From positions 1,984,001 to 2,048,000 of the forward strand of contig NZ_CP019510.1 in assembly GCF_002002885.1 (NCBI RefSeq): a stretch of 64,000 nt of DNA, in the 5' to 3' direction. The notes beneath the pieces are model-generated. The model was not told the origin of the DNA, did no database searches, and worked only from the letters and a program-made list of their open reading frames with translations. A program made the position numbers and the translations under genes. This document shows positions 1-10,678 of this stretch, piece after piece. The first letter of the stretch is position 1, and every line of letters starts with the position of its first letter. Source of the stretch: Janthinobacterium sp. LM6 (GTDB lineage: Bacteria > Pseudomonadota > Gammaproteobacteria > Burkholderiales > Burkholderiaceae_D).

Positions 1-46
1 AGGTGGGAGAGGCGTTTGATGATCATGATTTCCTTTGTATCCAGTG

Positions 47-2560
<2,514 letters not shown>

Positions 2561-2694
2561 GGCGGTGTCCTTTGGGCTCGATTAGTGTCGGTGTGGAAAC
2601 AGTTGCCATGAGCTTAAGGGAGGCGCCCGCCGGCGCTAACGATTCTTTCTGGATATGCTTATGCTGTTGTTTTTATGCCGTTATGACCCCACGC

Positions 2695-3075
2695 TCAGGA
2701 TTTCGGCGCGGCCGGCATGTCGGGGTGGGCCGTGACTTGTGTGCCGGCCGCCTCCAGCGGTCGAGGATGCCGAACTCCTTTTCACGCAGGCGCTCGTCGG
2801 CTACCACGCAGGGGGAGGCTGTCCGCACCGATGCGCGCCAGCACGGCTTGTGCTGTCCGCCGGGCCCGCATGTAGGGCAAATACTGCACGACGCTTGCTT
2901 GTTGTTCAGGGGGGAGGGTGGCGAACCAGTCGCCCAGGGCTAGCGCCTGGCGCGCGCCCAGTTTGGCGATGGTGATCGACAACTGCTTTTCCGCTTCGGC
3001 GGCATCGCGCGCCACGTTGCCGGCACTTTGGCCGTGACGCACGATCCAGATGTGCCGCGGCCATTTCTGTTTCAT
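2695..3075 (-). pseudogene. Broken histidine phosphatase (RHG-motif) gene
   Basis: The first codons encode the phosphohistidine motif of the phosphoglycerate-mutase-like family (HIWIVRHGQSAGN) and YMRARRTAQAVLARIG, but the frame stops at 2782. Just before that, at a run of five C (about 2811-2815), the next frame carries VVADERLREKEFGILDR, the next conserved block of the family. Removing one C restores the join. After LDR a third frame reads LEAAGTQVTAHPDMPAAPKS and stops at 2695-2697, which resembles a family C-terminus. The gene therefore seems to have lost one frame and its middle, including the second catalytic His. The ATG at 3075 is preceded by GGAAGG. A sequencing error could explain the frameshift but not the missing middle. 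Confidence 0.7.
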
Positions 3076-3160
3076 CGCCTTGCGCCTTCCTCCATGTTTA
3101 TTGTCAATCAATATAGAGGGAGGCGGCAAGGCGCGGCGCGCCGCGCCGCTGGATACGTTC

Positions 3161-4561
3161 CTAGGCGGCGTGTTCCGCTTCGTCCAGGTCGGGCGCGTCG
3201 TCGCTGTTGTAGACGGCCAAGTCGGTTTGTCCCATGACCCGGCTGGTGACGGTGCCGGCCGTGATCGAGCCGCTCACGTTCAGGGCCGTGCGGCCCATGT
3301 CGATCAGCGGCTCGACGGAGATCAGCAAGCCGGCCAGCGCGACGGGCAAGTCCATCGCCGACAGCACGATCAGGGCGGCAAACGTGGCGCCGCCGCCCAC
3401 GCCGGCCACGCCGACGGAACCGATGGTGATGATGGCCAGCAATGGCAGCAGGAAGCTGATCGTAAACGGATCGACGCCGACGGTGGGAGCGATCATGACG
3501 GCCAGCATGGCGGGATAGATGCCGGCGCAGCCGTTCTGGCCGATGGTCGAACCGAACGAGGCGGCGAAGTTGGCGATGCCTTCCGGCGTGCCCAGGCGCT
3601 GGGTTTGCGTCTGCACGCTCATCGGGATCGAGCCGGCGCTGGTGCGCGAGGTGAACGCGAAGGCCAGCACGGGGAAGACTTTTTTCACGAAGCGCAGCGG
3701 ATTCAGGCCCACGCCGGCGATGATGGCCAGGTGCACGAGGAACATCAGTATCAGCGCGCTGTACGAGGCGACGACGAAGTTGATCAATTTCAAAATGTCC
3801 GTGTAGCTCGACGAGGCCACCACTTCAAACATCAGCGCGAACACGCCGTACGGCGTCAGGCGCAACACCAGAGTGACCATGCGCATGACGATGGCGTGCG
3901 CCACTTTCATGAAGTTTTCGAAGGATGCGAAAATTTCCGGCTTCTTGGCGGCGATGCCCGTGGCCGAGATGCCGATGAAGATGGAGAACACGACCACGGC
4001 GATGGTCGACGTCTTGCGCGCGCCCGTCATGTCGAGGAAGGGGTTGGTCGGCACGAAGCTGACCAGCAGTTTCGGCAGCGACAGGGCCTTTGCCGTTTCC
4101 AGCGAGCCTTGCAGCTGCACGCCGCGCGCCACTTCGGCGGCGCTCGACGTCAGGCCGACAGCCGTCAGGCCGAACAGCTTGGCCATCAGGATGCCCAGCG
4201 CGGCGGCGACCGTGGTGGTAATTAACAAGGTGCCGATGGTCAGCGCGCTGATCTTGCCCAGGGAACTGGCGTCCTTAAGCTTTAAAATGGCGGAAATGAT
4301 GGACACCATGATCAGCGGCATGATGATCATCTGCAACAGTTTGACGTAGCCGCTGCCGACGATGTCGATGTACTCATTGGTGCCGGCGATGATGGGCGAG
4401 CCGGCGCCGTACAGCCACTGCACGGCCGCACCGAGCAGCACGCCCAGGCCCAGGCCTGTAAAGACGCGCACGGTAAACGTCGCGTGTTTGCGTTGCTGAT
4501 GGAACATGAAGGCGAAGACGAGCAACGCAACGAGCAGGTTCAGGATGATATTAATTGCCAT
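3161..4561 (-). CDS. tcyP: L-cystine / dicarboxylate:cation symporter family transporter (TcyP-like)
   Basis: A 466-residue inner-membrane symporter of the DAACS (glutamate transporter) fold, close in length and style to TcyP/YdjN, the sodium-dependent L-cystine importer. The N-terminus MAINIILNLLVALLVFAFM is a first membrane helix; YVKLLQMIIMPLIMVSIISA and the two re-entrant/hairpin regions (SRTSAGSIPMSVQTQ, FAASFGSTIGQNGCAGIYPAM) match the family. The start ATG follows an AGG-type ribosome site (AAGGCCCC in reverse). It is monocistronic; the downstream gap holds a perfect GC palindrome at about 3131-3148. The fold is certain; cystine rather than C4-dicarboxylate specificity is inferred from overall similarity. 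Confidence 0.85.
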   Translation of the reverse strand: MAINIILNLLVALLVFAFMFHQQRKHATFTVRVFTGLGLGVLLGAAVQWLYGAGSPIIAGTNEYIDIVGSGYVKLLQMIIMPLIMVSIISAILKLKDASSLGKISALTIGTLLITTTVAAALGILMAKLFGLTAVGLTSSAAEVARGVQLQGSLETAKALSLPKLLVSFVPTNPFLDMTGARKTSTIAVVVFSIFIGISATGIAAKKPEIFASFENFMKVAHAIVMRMVTLVLRLTPYGVFALMFEVVASSSYTDILKLINFVVASYSALILMFLVHLAIIAGVGLNPLRFVKKVFPVLAFAFTSRTSAGSIPMSVQTQTQRLGTPEGIANFAASFGSTIGQNGCAGIYPAMLAVMIAPTVGVDPFTISFLLPLLAIITIGSVGVAGVGGGATFAALIVLSAMDLPVALAGLLISVEPLIDMGRTALNVSGSITAGTVTSRVMGQTDLAVYNSDDAPDLDEAEHAA

Positions 4562-4823
4562 GAAGGGGCCTTATCTTGGTTTTATTCGAGACTGCACGGA
4601 GCACATAAAACAGTACTACAACTGACAGCTGCCCCAGCCCGGGGCGGAAGGGCAAGCACTGTACAGTACTATGGTGGCGTTTTGCGCAATACCGCTGCGA
4701 ATATTACGCTATATAAATATGCTCCACAGGCATAAGTCTTCCGGCGGATTGTGAAAACCACGATTTCATGCCAGCATGTTTTGCCTATTTATTAATGTCG
4801 TTCCAATTATTTCAAGGAAAAAG

Positions 4824-5201
4824 ATGAATGTTTTAACGGAAGTGCAGGTACTCGATGCGGAAGAACGCTTGCGCCTGGCCATGATGGCCTCCGATGTGGC
4901 TGTACTGAAAGATTTGCTGGCCGATGACTTGTTGTTTACCAATCACCTGGGGCATTTGCTGAGCAAGCATGCGGACCTGGCCGCGCACGAGCAGCGCCTG
5001 CTGACCATCACGGACTTGCGCGCGTCCGAGCGCCACGTGCGCGTCAATGGCCACGTGGCCGTGGTTTCCGTGCGCATGCAACTGACGGGCAGCTATCACG
5101 ACGTGGAAACGCATGGCGACTTCCGTTTTACGCGCGTCTGGGCGCACAATGCGGCCGGCGCGCTGCAAGTGATCGCCGCCCATTCCGGCGTCGTGGCTTG
5201 A
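4824..5201 (+). CDS. NTF2-like / DUF4440 family protein
   Basis: A 125-residue soluble protein with the SnoaL/NTF2-like pattern: an N-terminal helix (LDAEERLRLAMMASDVAVLKDLLADDLLFTN split over two turns) followed by a curved beta-sheet (HVAVVSVRMQLTG, GDFRFTRVWAH). Such proteins are small cone-shaped folds used as enzymes or as ligand-binding and protein-association modules, so no reaction can be assigned. The ATG at 4824 is chosen because AAGGAAAAAG precedes it; an earlier in-frame ATG at 4776 would add 16 unconserved-looking residues without a ribosome site. The next gene starts 13 nt after its stop, suggesting cotranscription. Confidence 0.75.
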   Translation: MNVLTEVQVLDAEERLRLAMMASDVAVLKDLLADDLLFTNHLGHLLSKHADLAAHEQRLLTITDLRASERHVRVNGHVAVVSVRMQLTGSYHDVETHGDFRFTRVWAHNAAGALQVIAAHSGVVA

Positions 5202-5214
5202 GGAGCAGGATTTA

Positions 5215-5604
5215 GTGGATCATCGTTCCAAAGGGCAGCTGTTTGAAGCTGTCATCGCCGCCGGCCCGGCCACCCTGGCCATCACGGCCGGCTATCCCGT
5301 GCTGCTGTACAACCTGGTGCGTACCTGGTCCGACGCCCCCGGCGCCAATGCGCTGGCCGCGCTGCTGCTGACGGGCGGCCTGTGGGCCTTGCTGGAATTC
5401 TGGCGCATCGCCCTGGCGACGGTAGCGCGCAAGGCGTATGCCTTCAACTGGCGTTTCTGGCTGGCCATCGCCAGTTTTCTCGCCTGCTTCGTGCGTTTCG
5501 TGCCGGACATGCCGGCAGGACTGATGTTGTTGCTGATGGTGTTGCCGGCACTGGCGTGGACGCATTTCATCTTGTTGCAGATCAAGCGCCCGCGCAAGGC
5601 TTGA
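5215..5604 (+). CDS. Small integral membrane protein, unknown function
   Basis: A 129-residue protein with about four predicted membrane segments (roughly residues 10-30, 40-60, 70-90 and 98-122) and a basic C-terminus (QIKRPRKA). The start is GTG, placed by the GAGGAGCAGGA ribosome site that overlaps the stop of the preceding NTF2-like gene. The two genes probably form an operon. I do not recognise the family; there are no catalytic motifs and no signal beyond the membrane helices. Confidence 0.7.
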   Translation: MDHRSKGQLFEAVIAAGPATLAITAGYPVLLYNLVRTWSDAPGANALAALLLTGGLWALLEFWRIALATVARKAYAFNWRFWLAIASFLACFVRFVPDMPAGLMLLLMVLPALAWTHFILLQIKRPRKA

Positions 5605-5637
5605 TTGCTGGAAGTGTCGTAGCGGGAGCGATATAGC

Positions 5638-6243
5638 ATGAGTGAAAGCCAAAAACTGGGCGAGCAATTCCACGCGATAGCGTTGGAATCCGACTTTTTC
5701 ATGGCGGCGTATTTGGATGCCGTCAAACTGCGCGTGGCGCGAACGCTGATCAGCAAAGGGCCGTTATGTAACGTCAGGCCATTCGAAGCCCAAAGGGCCG
5801 GCTTCAAGCCGGGAAAAGAGCTTAAGTCGCTGCCCGCGACGCTGAAAAATACTCATGTCTACTATTTCGATGGGGAAGGCAGGGTCATCCTGGTGGAAAG
5901 CTATGGCGGATCTGCTGCCGTCATCAACAGGGGTTTCTATTTTCATGAGCGTGGCGAATTGAAAAGCGTGCATTTCAATGCGGGAGGGAGCTTGAGGAAT
6001 GTCATGCTCAGTTTTCTTGACGGGGCACGCATCACGCAGGACATTAATTTCGGAAAATTTGGCGAAGCTAGTTACGATTACCTGTATGAAGACGATCGCC
6101 TCCATTCCATCATGGTCCGGCAGAGAGAGCATGGCCAGGAAAACCATACCGGATATCAGATTTTGTTCAGCTATGTAGATGGACAGATGGAGAATATTTC
6201 CCATGTGTTTGCGAATGGATATCAGGAGCAGCGCTATCCATGA
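5638..6243 (+). CDS. Hypothetical protein, lower-GC
   Basis: A 201-residue soluble protein without a signal peptide or membrane helix. It alternates charged and aromatic residues in a beta-rich pattern (HVYYFDGEGRVILVESYGG, SYDYLYEDDRLHSIMVR) that recalls YD-type or immunity-like beta repeats, but I do not recognise the family. GGGAG lies about 8-10 nt before the ATG. Base composition is visibly lower in GC than neighbouring housekeeping genes, and the next gene begins 25 nt downstream in the same style. An orphan immunity or other accessory role is only a guess. Confidence 0.65.
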   Translation: MSESQKLGEQFHAIALESDFFMAAYLDAVKLRVARTLISKGPLCNVRPFEAQRAGFKPGKELKSLPATLKNTHVYYFDGEGRVILVESYGGSAAVINRGFYFHERGELKSVHFNAGGSLRNVMLSFLDGARITQDINFGKFGEASYDYLYEDDRLHSIMVRQREHGQENHTGYQILFSYVDGQMENISHVFANGYQEQRYP

Positions 6244-6268
6244 CGATGGTGGTTTTTAAGGCAAGGCC

Positions 6269-6661
6269 ATGAAAAAATACATGTGGCATCTGTATTATTC
6301 CGGGACAGATGTGGTGGACGCCAATGAAGCGTGGGCGAGCGGGCATGCCGGTGCGGGCATCTGTACAGACTGCGGAAATTACATGCCCGGGAATGACGGC
6401 GATTTCGCCGTGGTCTTTGGTGATCAGCCAGCAGTAATGGATGGTGAAATAGTCGTGGACGCAAAAATTGCGGCTTGCCCTGCCTGTGGCGTGGCATTCG
6501 GCTTTGGGCGAGGGAGGAGGTATGCCGATACCAGCGTCAACGTGATCCGTGAAATTTCCTGGACGGAATTTGGCGGAGTGTTAATTTCTGACGAAATAAT
6601 GCAGTCCTTGACCGGCATTAAATTGAACAATGTCAGAGTTGAAAAGATAGAAATCCGTTAG
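6269..6661 (+). CDS. Hypothetical protein with two CxxC pairs
   Basis: A 130-residue soluble protein. It has two CxxC pairs, CTDC at about residues 32-35 and CPAC at about 71-74, which could make one zinc-ribbon site. Between them is an acidic, glycine-rich stretch (NYMPGNDGDFAVVFGDQ). The C-terminal third is beta-rich (VNVIREISWTEFGGVLIS). It sits 25 nt after the previous hypothetical gene, shares its lower GC, and the two were probably acquired together. I do not recognise the family. Confidence 0.65.
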   Translation: MKKYMWHLYYSGTDVVDANEAWASGHAGAGICTDCGNYMPGNDGDFAVVFGDQPAVMDGEIVVDAKIAACPACGVAFGFGRGRRYADTSVNVIREISWTEFGGVLISDEIMQSLTGIKLNNVRVEKIEIR

Positions 6662-6728
6662 GCGCGCCTCCGGTACGCATAGCTAACCGATTGTGACTGA
6701 TGGCGCCCGGCAGCAATGCGCCTGTTGA

Positions 6729-7337
6729 CTATGACTGGCCGTCGCAATCCTGCGCGTCCAGCCACTGTATCCGCCCATTGCCCGCCTCATGCAGATGGGC
6801 CAGCAGGGCGGTGGCGGCCGCTTCCGCCAGGCTGAAGTCGAACAGCACATGCTCGCCGTGTTCCACGTTCAGCAGGGTGGCGCCGGCGCCGTCGAGTTCG
6901 CGGCGCAGCATGCCTTCCATCGCGTACGGCACCGTGCAGCGCAGGCTGCGCTGGCGCACGATGGCCGTCTTTTCCGCCTGCAAGAGTGCCTGTGCCACGC
7001 TGTCCGTGTAGGCGCGCACGAGGCCGCCCGCACCGAGCTTGATGCCACCGAAGTAGCGCACCACGGTGGCCAGCACGCCCTCGAGGTCCTGGTGGCGCAG
7101 CACGTCGAGCATGGGCCGCCCGGCCGTGCCGCTCGGCTCGCCATCATCGACGGCCGCCGATTGCCCGCCCGCCAGCAGCGCCCAGCACACATGGCAGGCG
7201 CCCGGATGCTGCGCTTTCAAGTCATTGACCACCTGCTGCGCGCTGGCGCGGTCCGTCATCGGCTGCACGCAACCGATGAAACGGCTTTTCTTGATGATCA
7301 GTTCGCTGTGGACGGGGGCGGCAATGGTAAACGGCAT
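6729..7337 (-). CDS. yigZ: YigZ / IMPACT family protein
   Basis: A 202-residue protein of the UPF0029 (IMPACT) family. Diagnostic blocks are KKSRFIGCVQPMTD (about 14-28), HPGACHVCWALL, DDGEPSGTAGRPMLDVL (about 66-82) and [19 protein letters not shown] (about 95-113). The C-terminal ferredoxin-like domain follows. Members bind translation factors or nucleic acids in eukaryotes; the bacterial role is not settled. The ATG at 7337 is preferred over an upstream TTG at 7358 because the family normally begins just before the conserved TI-x-SRFIG block. It stands alone on the minus strand. Confidence 0.88.
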   Translation of the reverse strand: MPFTIAAPVHSELIIKKSRFIGCVQPMTDRASAQQVVNDLKAQHPGACHVCWALLAGGQSAAVDDGEPSGTAGRPMLDVLRHQDLEGVLATVVRYFGGIKLGAGGLVRAYTDSVAQALLQAEKTAIVRQRSLRCTVPYAMEGMLRRELDGAGATLLNVEHGEHVLFDFSLAEAAATALLAHLHEAGNGRIQWLDAQDCDGQS

Positions 7338-7403
7338 GGCGGGTGCGAAGGCGGGCAAAGCAGCATGATAGAGGAAATGCGCGCCGGGGACGAGTCAGCC
7401 AGC

Positions 7404-7661
7404 TTACGCGGCGGACGCGGCCACCAGTTCGCGCAGCGCCGCATCGCGCACCTGCAGGATATCGAACAGTCCCAGCGCGTGCAGGGCGGGCAGGGCGTCG
7501 ACAATGTCGCGCTCGGCAATGGCCTTGTCGTTGCTGCTGCTGGCGTCGTCCAGCCACAGCCTGGCATTGGCCAGGAAGGCCCCCACCGTTCCCTTGCGCA
7601 CGGTGACGCCATTGAATTGGGCCTGGTTTTGTTGATCGGCTAATACGTCTTCTGCACGCAT
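7404..7661 (-). CDS. Conserved-looking small hypothetical protein
   Basis: An 85-residue soluble, mostly helical protein (NARLWLDDASSSNDKAIAE, DIVDALPALHALGLFDILQ) with no cysteines, signal peptide or recognisable catalytic motif. A good AGGAG ribosome site 6 nt before the ATG and typical GC-rich codon use support it as a real gene. It lies upstream of yigZ on the same strand with 66 nt between them. I do not recognise the family. Confidence 0.65.
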   Translation of the reverse strand: MRAEDVLADQQNQAQFNGVTVRKGTVGAFLANARLWLDDASSSNDKAIAERDIVDALPALHALGLFDILQVRDAALRELVAASAA

Positions 7662-7727
7662 GGTGAACTCCTGAAGGTTGGAAAGCCTTCACTGTATGAT
7701 GGCGGGATTGTCTTGCCTGCGTTGTTT

Positions 7728-8513
7728 ATGTCATTCGATACGTCAAATCCGTCAATTTCTCCGGCATCGCCGCCGCGGCTGCGCGCCATGCGCATTGTTC
7801 AGCCGCAAGAGCGGGTGACGGCGGCGCACCGCCATGCCAGCGGCCAGCTGTTCGGCGCAATGCGGGGCTTGCTTTCCGTCGCCGCCGACAGCGGCCAGTG
7901 GGTGGTGCCGGCCAGCCACTGCGTGTGGGTGCCGCCCCATCATATGCACGCGCTGCGTTCGCATGGCCCGTTTGCGGGCTGGAGCGTGTACGTGGACGAG
8001 GCCAGCTGCGCCGGCTTGCCCGCAGCGCCTTGCGTGATGCGCGTCTCCGGCTTGCTGCGCGAAGCGGTGGGCCGCGCCAGCGCCTGGGACGAGGATGTGT
8101 CTGACGCACTGGACGCGCGGCAAGCCCGCGTGGCGGGCGTGATCCTCGACGAGATCGCCGCCGCGCCGCACGAATCCTTCGGCTTGCCCCTGCCCACTGA
8201 CCCGCGCCTGCTGCGCGTGGCGCGCACCGTGCTCGATGACCTGGCCGACGAGCGTGGCGTGGAAGCGCTGGCCGCCTGGGCCGGCGTCTCGCCGCGCACC
8301 CTGGCGCGCCGTTTTACGATCGAAACGGGCTTTACACCCTCCGCCTGGCGCCAGCGCGCCCGCATCCTGCGCGCCCTGGAACTATTGGCCGCCGGCCAGC
8401 CCGTCACGACGATTGCGTTGGACCTGGGCTACGACACCGTCAGCGCCTTCATCGCCATGTTCAAGCGGGTGATGGGGGTGACGCCGGGGAGGTATGGGGA
8501 AGGAACGGCATAG
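7728..8513 (+). CDS. AraC-family transcriptional regulator with cupin sensor domain
   Basis: A 261-residue DNA-binding regulator. The N-terminal half is a cupin-like AraC sensor (HRHASGQLFGAMRGLLSV, WVVPASHCVWVPPHHMHAL), and the C-terminal 100 residues contain two helix-turn-helix motifs (LAAWAGVSPRTLARRFTIE; TTIALDLGYDTVSAFIAMF). The C-terminus GVTPGRYGEG matches the usual end of the family. The ATG at 7728 is chosen over a TTG at 7713. It belongs to the group with a short YSDVFE-like arm often adjacent to efflux genes, but no obvious target gene flanks it here. Confidence 0.9.
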   Translation: MSFDTSNPSISPASPPRLRAMRIVQPQERVTAAHRHASGQLFGAMRGLLSVAADSGQWVVPASHCVWVPPHHMHALRSHGPFAGWSVYVDEASCAGLPAAPCVMRVSGLLREAVGRASAWDEDVSDALDARQARVAGVILDEIAAAPHESFGLPLPTDPRLLRVARTVLDDLADERGVEALAAWAGVSPRTLARRFTIETGFTPSAWRQRARILRALELLAAGQPVTTIALDLGYDTVSAFIAMFKRVMGVTPGRYGEGTA

Positions 8514-8529
8514 CTGGTGAAAAAAAGTA

Positions 8530-8600
8530 AAAAACGCCCATGAGCCGGAATTCGTGGGTTTTCTTGAGAACTCACGGTCGTGTGGGATTCGAATATGACT
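8530..8600 (-). other. Decayed tRNA-Lys 3' end with terminator remnant
   Basis: The stretch 8537-8562 resembles the terminator hairpin downstream of the tRNA-Lys gene at 10416-10491 (shared core ATTCGTGGG followed by T-rich DNA). Positions 8580-8600 (GTCGTGTGGGATTCGAATAT, minus-strand T-arm) resemble the tRNA 3' portion at 10422-10441. Similarity stops within the tRNA body. Orientation and order are the same as at the intact tRNA. This is what remains after an element uses a tRNA 3' end as attachment site, but the copy is degenerate and could also be a leftover of tRNA array duplication. Confidence 0.45.
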
Positions 8601-8750
8601 GAATGCCGGTCTCGGCTTCAAGGCCCCGGACAAACTACGCTTTTGTACAACTTGCACAGGCACGGAGTTCGCTGCGAGTGTTGCGACGTTGCGCGAGAAG
8701 AAGGCCCGTTCCGACATTTGGCTAATGTCGAAACTGGTTGGTGACGGGTA

Positions 8751-9902
8751 TTAACGGGCGGGATAGCGTCGCTGTGCCTCCGCTGCCTGCTCTGGAAGCT
8801 CGGGGAAAACGTAGCTCCTGGTAACGCCCAAATCCGCCAATTCAGCCAGGATGGCTTTTTTTGCCGTCCCCTTGATACTTATCTTGTCTGGCGTCTTATG
8901 GTTCTCAACCTTCCATAAACTTGTACTGGCTGGGCTGCAGATGATAAAGGCACCCTGTTGACGGCGAATGCGCTCATTGTTGACAGGTGCGTAAACGAAA
9001 TAAAAATGCGTGAACTGCATCAGGAATCTACCGAGGCTGTTCCGCTCGGAATTATTCTCGATTTTAAGCTGGCGGCATACAGAATTGATGAATGCCAATC
9101 GTTGATTCATGAACCGGCTCTGGAATCTTTCGAGAGAGGCCTGGCTATCCGATATGGTCAGCGCTGCGCGAGTCAATCCTAATTCCTTTCTTTCAATATC
9201 CAGTCTATCTCTCCACGGATTGATGAATTCGCTGATAAGTCTTTCTTCAATAGTTTTTATCGCCAGCGACTGTATCAGGAAATCACCTTCTGCTAATTTA
9301 TCAAGCTCGGTGATTGCCTCATGTAGAAAAGCGTTCCTGTCGCTGTTAACTCCCGCGTGGCCATAATCAAATGCTGATTCTTCGGCGAAGAAACTCTTCA
9401 ACTGGTCCATGATATCCCGACCCATGGCTGAAAACTCCGCGCTCACGCGGACTCCGGCAAGAGACGCGTCGGGCACGTCGGAAGGTTGGTACACCTCCTC
9501 CGTTTTCCAGTGGAAGAAAATTACTTCGCCGTCTGTTTCCTCATGACTGCAACATGCAAAAAACAGTGCAATTAAAGGGCTATGCGTAAGATCCAGAAGC
9601 CGGGTAGGCAGCCCATAATGCTGCATTCTTACCAACCGTTCGAAAACCGACTTGTCGTTGGAAAATGCAACGGGATCAAGCCGCATGAGCTCTTCGTACA
9701 ACTCGTGCTCGACAGTCCTGAACGACTTCCCTTCCTTGATCCGGTATACAGTCGGCTCAAGCACGTACGCTGCGTCTGAATGACCCCGGTAGAGCAGGGC
9801 ATAGCCTTCGCCATTAGGAATAGGCATCGTTGCTTTCTTCCAGGCCATGTATTCCGCAAGTGACGACACTTCGACGGGAATGGTCGGGGTTTCGTTAGGC
9901 AT
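8751..9902 (-). CDS. FRG domain-containing protein
   Basis: A 383-residue soluble protein with an N-terminal FRG domain. Visible signature: YALLYRGHSD at about residues 34-43, then RLVRMQHYGLPTRLLDLTHS at about 89-108 followed by PLIALFFACC. The rest (about 150-383) is helical and unrecognised, with a conserved-looking C-terminal segment (VENHKTPDKISIKGTAKKAI). FRG proteins are common in mobile and defence-associated regions; their biochemical role is not firmly known to me. GGAG lies 6 nt before the ATG. GC is lower than in flanking genes. It lies between a decayed tRNA-Lys end and an intact tRNA-Lys, which suggests acquisition by integration. Confidence 0.88.
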   Translation of the reverse strand: MPNETPTIPVEVSSLAEYMAWKKATMPIPNGEGYALLYRGHSDAAYVLEPTVYRIKEGKSFRTVEHELYEELMRLDPVAFSNDKSVFERLVRMQHYGLPTRLLDLTHSPLIALFFACCSHEETDGEVIFFHWKTEEVYQPSDVPDASLAGVRVSAEFSAMGRDIMDQLKSFFAEESAFDYGHAGVNSDRNAFLHEAITELDKLAEGDFLIQSLAIKTIEERLISEFINPWRDRLDIERKELGLTRAALTISDSQASLERFQSRFMNQRLAFINSVCRQLKIENNSERNSLGRFLMQFTHFYFVYAPVNNERIRRQQGAFIICSPASTSLWKVENHKTPDKISIKGTAKKAILAELADLGVTRSYVFPELPEQAAEAQRRYPAR

Positions 9903-10371
9903 AGTCGCTCCGTGTTTGCTTGTCGAATGTTTAAGTTCGCTGATCTGGCTGAAATGCTTATTCTATGTTTGACGGAAAAGATACTCCATCCATACGCTGA
10001 TCAAAATAATTTCAGTGTGCTGGAGAATGAGACTTGTCCCATAATTAAGGTGTTGCCGGCCTTCATGCAGGATATCAGTTTTTTTGTTTACCGTTTCTGC
10101 TGATGGTGTATTTCTGGTCCGTTTGGGGAACGGGTGGGGCGATTATCTACTGAATCGAACGGCCAACCTGACGCCTTTGGGTGGCGAGCGTTTTTCGTAT
10201 TTGGGATGTGGGGTAATATTGTCGTGAAGATATGGATGTTTTTTGGGGGCTAGCTATTGAAAGCTTCCAATCTATATTGATCGAACTACACACGGCAAGG
10301 CGACTGAGCGCCTGGAAGAGGGGCGCCAGGCGGTGAAGTTTCGTCGAAATGTGCGAAGGGCACCCAAAAAC
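9903..10371. other. Gene-free stretch between the FRG gene and tRNA-Lys
   Basis: No supportable gene in about 470 bp. The half next to the FRG gene is AT-rich and should hold its promoter on the minus strand. The half next to the tRNA is mixed, with an imperfect GCGCCTGG inverted repeat around 10309-10332. No integrase or transposase remnant is recognisable. Confidence 0.5.
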
Positions 10372-10402
10372 AAAAAAGCCCACGAACGTAAATTCGTGGG
10401 CT
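10372..10402 (-). terminator. Intrinsic terminator of the tRNA-Lys pair
   Basis: A perfect 10-bp stem (10377-10386 with 10393-10402, AGCCCACGAA/TTCGTGGGCT) with a 6-nt loop. Read on the minus strand it is followed by six T. It lies 13 bp beyond the tRNA-Lys 3' end. Confidence 0.85.
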
Positions 10403-10415
10403 TTTCTGAAGTATT

Positions 10416-10491
10416 TGGTAGGCCGTGCGGGATTCGAACCTGCGACCAACGGATTAAAAGTCCGCTGCTCTACCAGCTGAGCTAACGACCC
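10416..10491 (-). tRNA. tRNA-Lys(TTT)
   Basis: A 76-nt gene with encoded CCA. On the minus strand the anticodon loop is CTTTTAA inside the CGGA/TCCG stem, giving anticodon TTT. The T-loop reads GGTTCGAATCC and the acceptor stem is GGGTCGT/ACGGCCT with a G-U first pair. It is identical to the copies at 10564, 16148 and 16313. Confidence 0.97.
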
Positions 10492-10563
10492 AAAAACTTT
10501 GACTACTGAACTACGGTAACGCTTTGCCGTATCAACATGCTTGCCATGATGACGGCTGAATCT

Positions 10564-10639
10564 TGGTAGGCCGTGCGGGATTCGAACCTGCGACCAACGG
10601 ATTAAAAGTCCGCTGCTCTACCAGCTGAGCTAACGACCC
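10564..10639 (-). tRNA. tRNA-Lys(TTT)
   Basis: Identical 76-nt copy with encoded CCA and anticodon TTT. It is the promoter-proximal member of the pair and is separated from the next copy by 72 bp, so both are probably processed from one transcript. Confidence 0.97.
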
Positions 10640-10649
10640 AAGGGCGGCT

Positions 10650-10678
10650 ATTATGACGGCCAATGGCGGTTTTGGGAA
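10650..10678 (-). promoter_or_regulatory. Sigma-70 promoter of tRNA-Lys pair 1
   Basis: On the minus strand TTCCCA (10673-10678) is spaced 17 bp from CATAAT (10650-10655), just upstream of the tRNA at 10639. Confidence 0.55.

Larger units (their letters stand above)
10372..10639. repeat. Direct repeat block 1: terminator plus two tRNA-Lys genes
   Basis: This block matches 16104-16388 in order, orientation and spacing: terminator, tRNA-Lys, a 72-89 bp spacer, tRNA-Lys. The four tRNA genes are identical, and the spacers share segments such as GGTAAC, GCCGTA and ATGCTTGC in the same order. The two blocks are direct repeats flanking about 5.5 kb. Confidence 0.8.

Noticed and set aside
3131..3148. 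Perfect GC palindrome GGCGCGGCGCGCCGCGCC after the tcyP-like gene
   Set aside because: No T run and no loop; could be chance in GC-rich DNA, so not called as a terminator.
9912..10103. 63-residue plus-strand frame upstream of the FRG gene
   Set aside because: No ribosome site, overlaps the FRG promoter region, no recognisable features.
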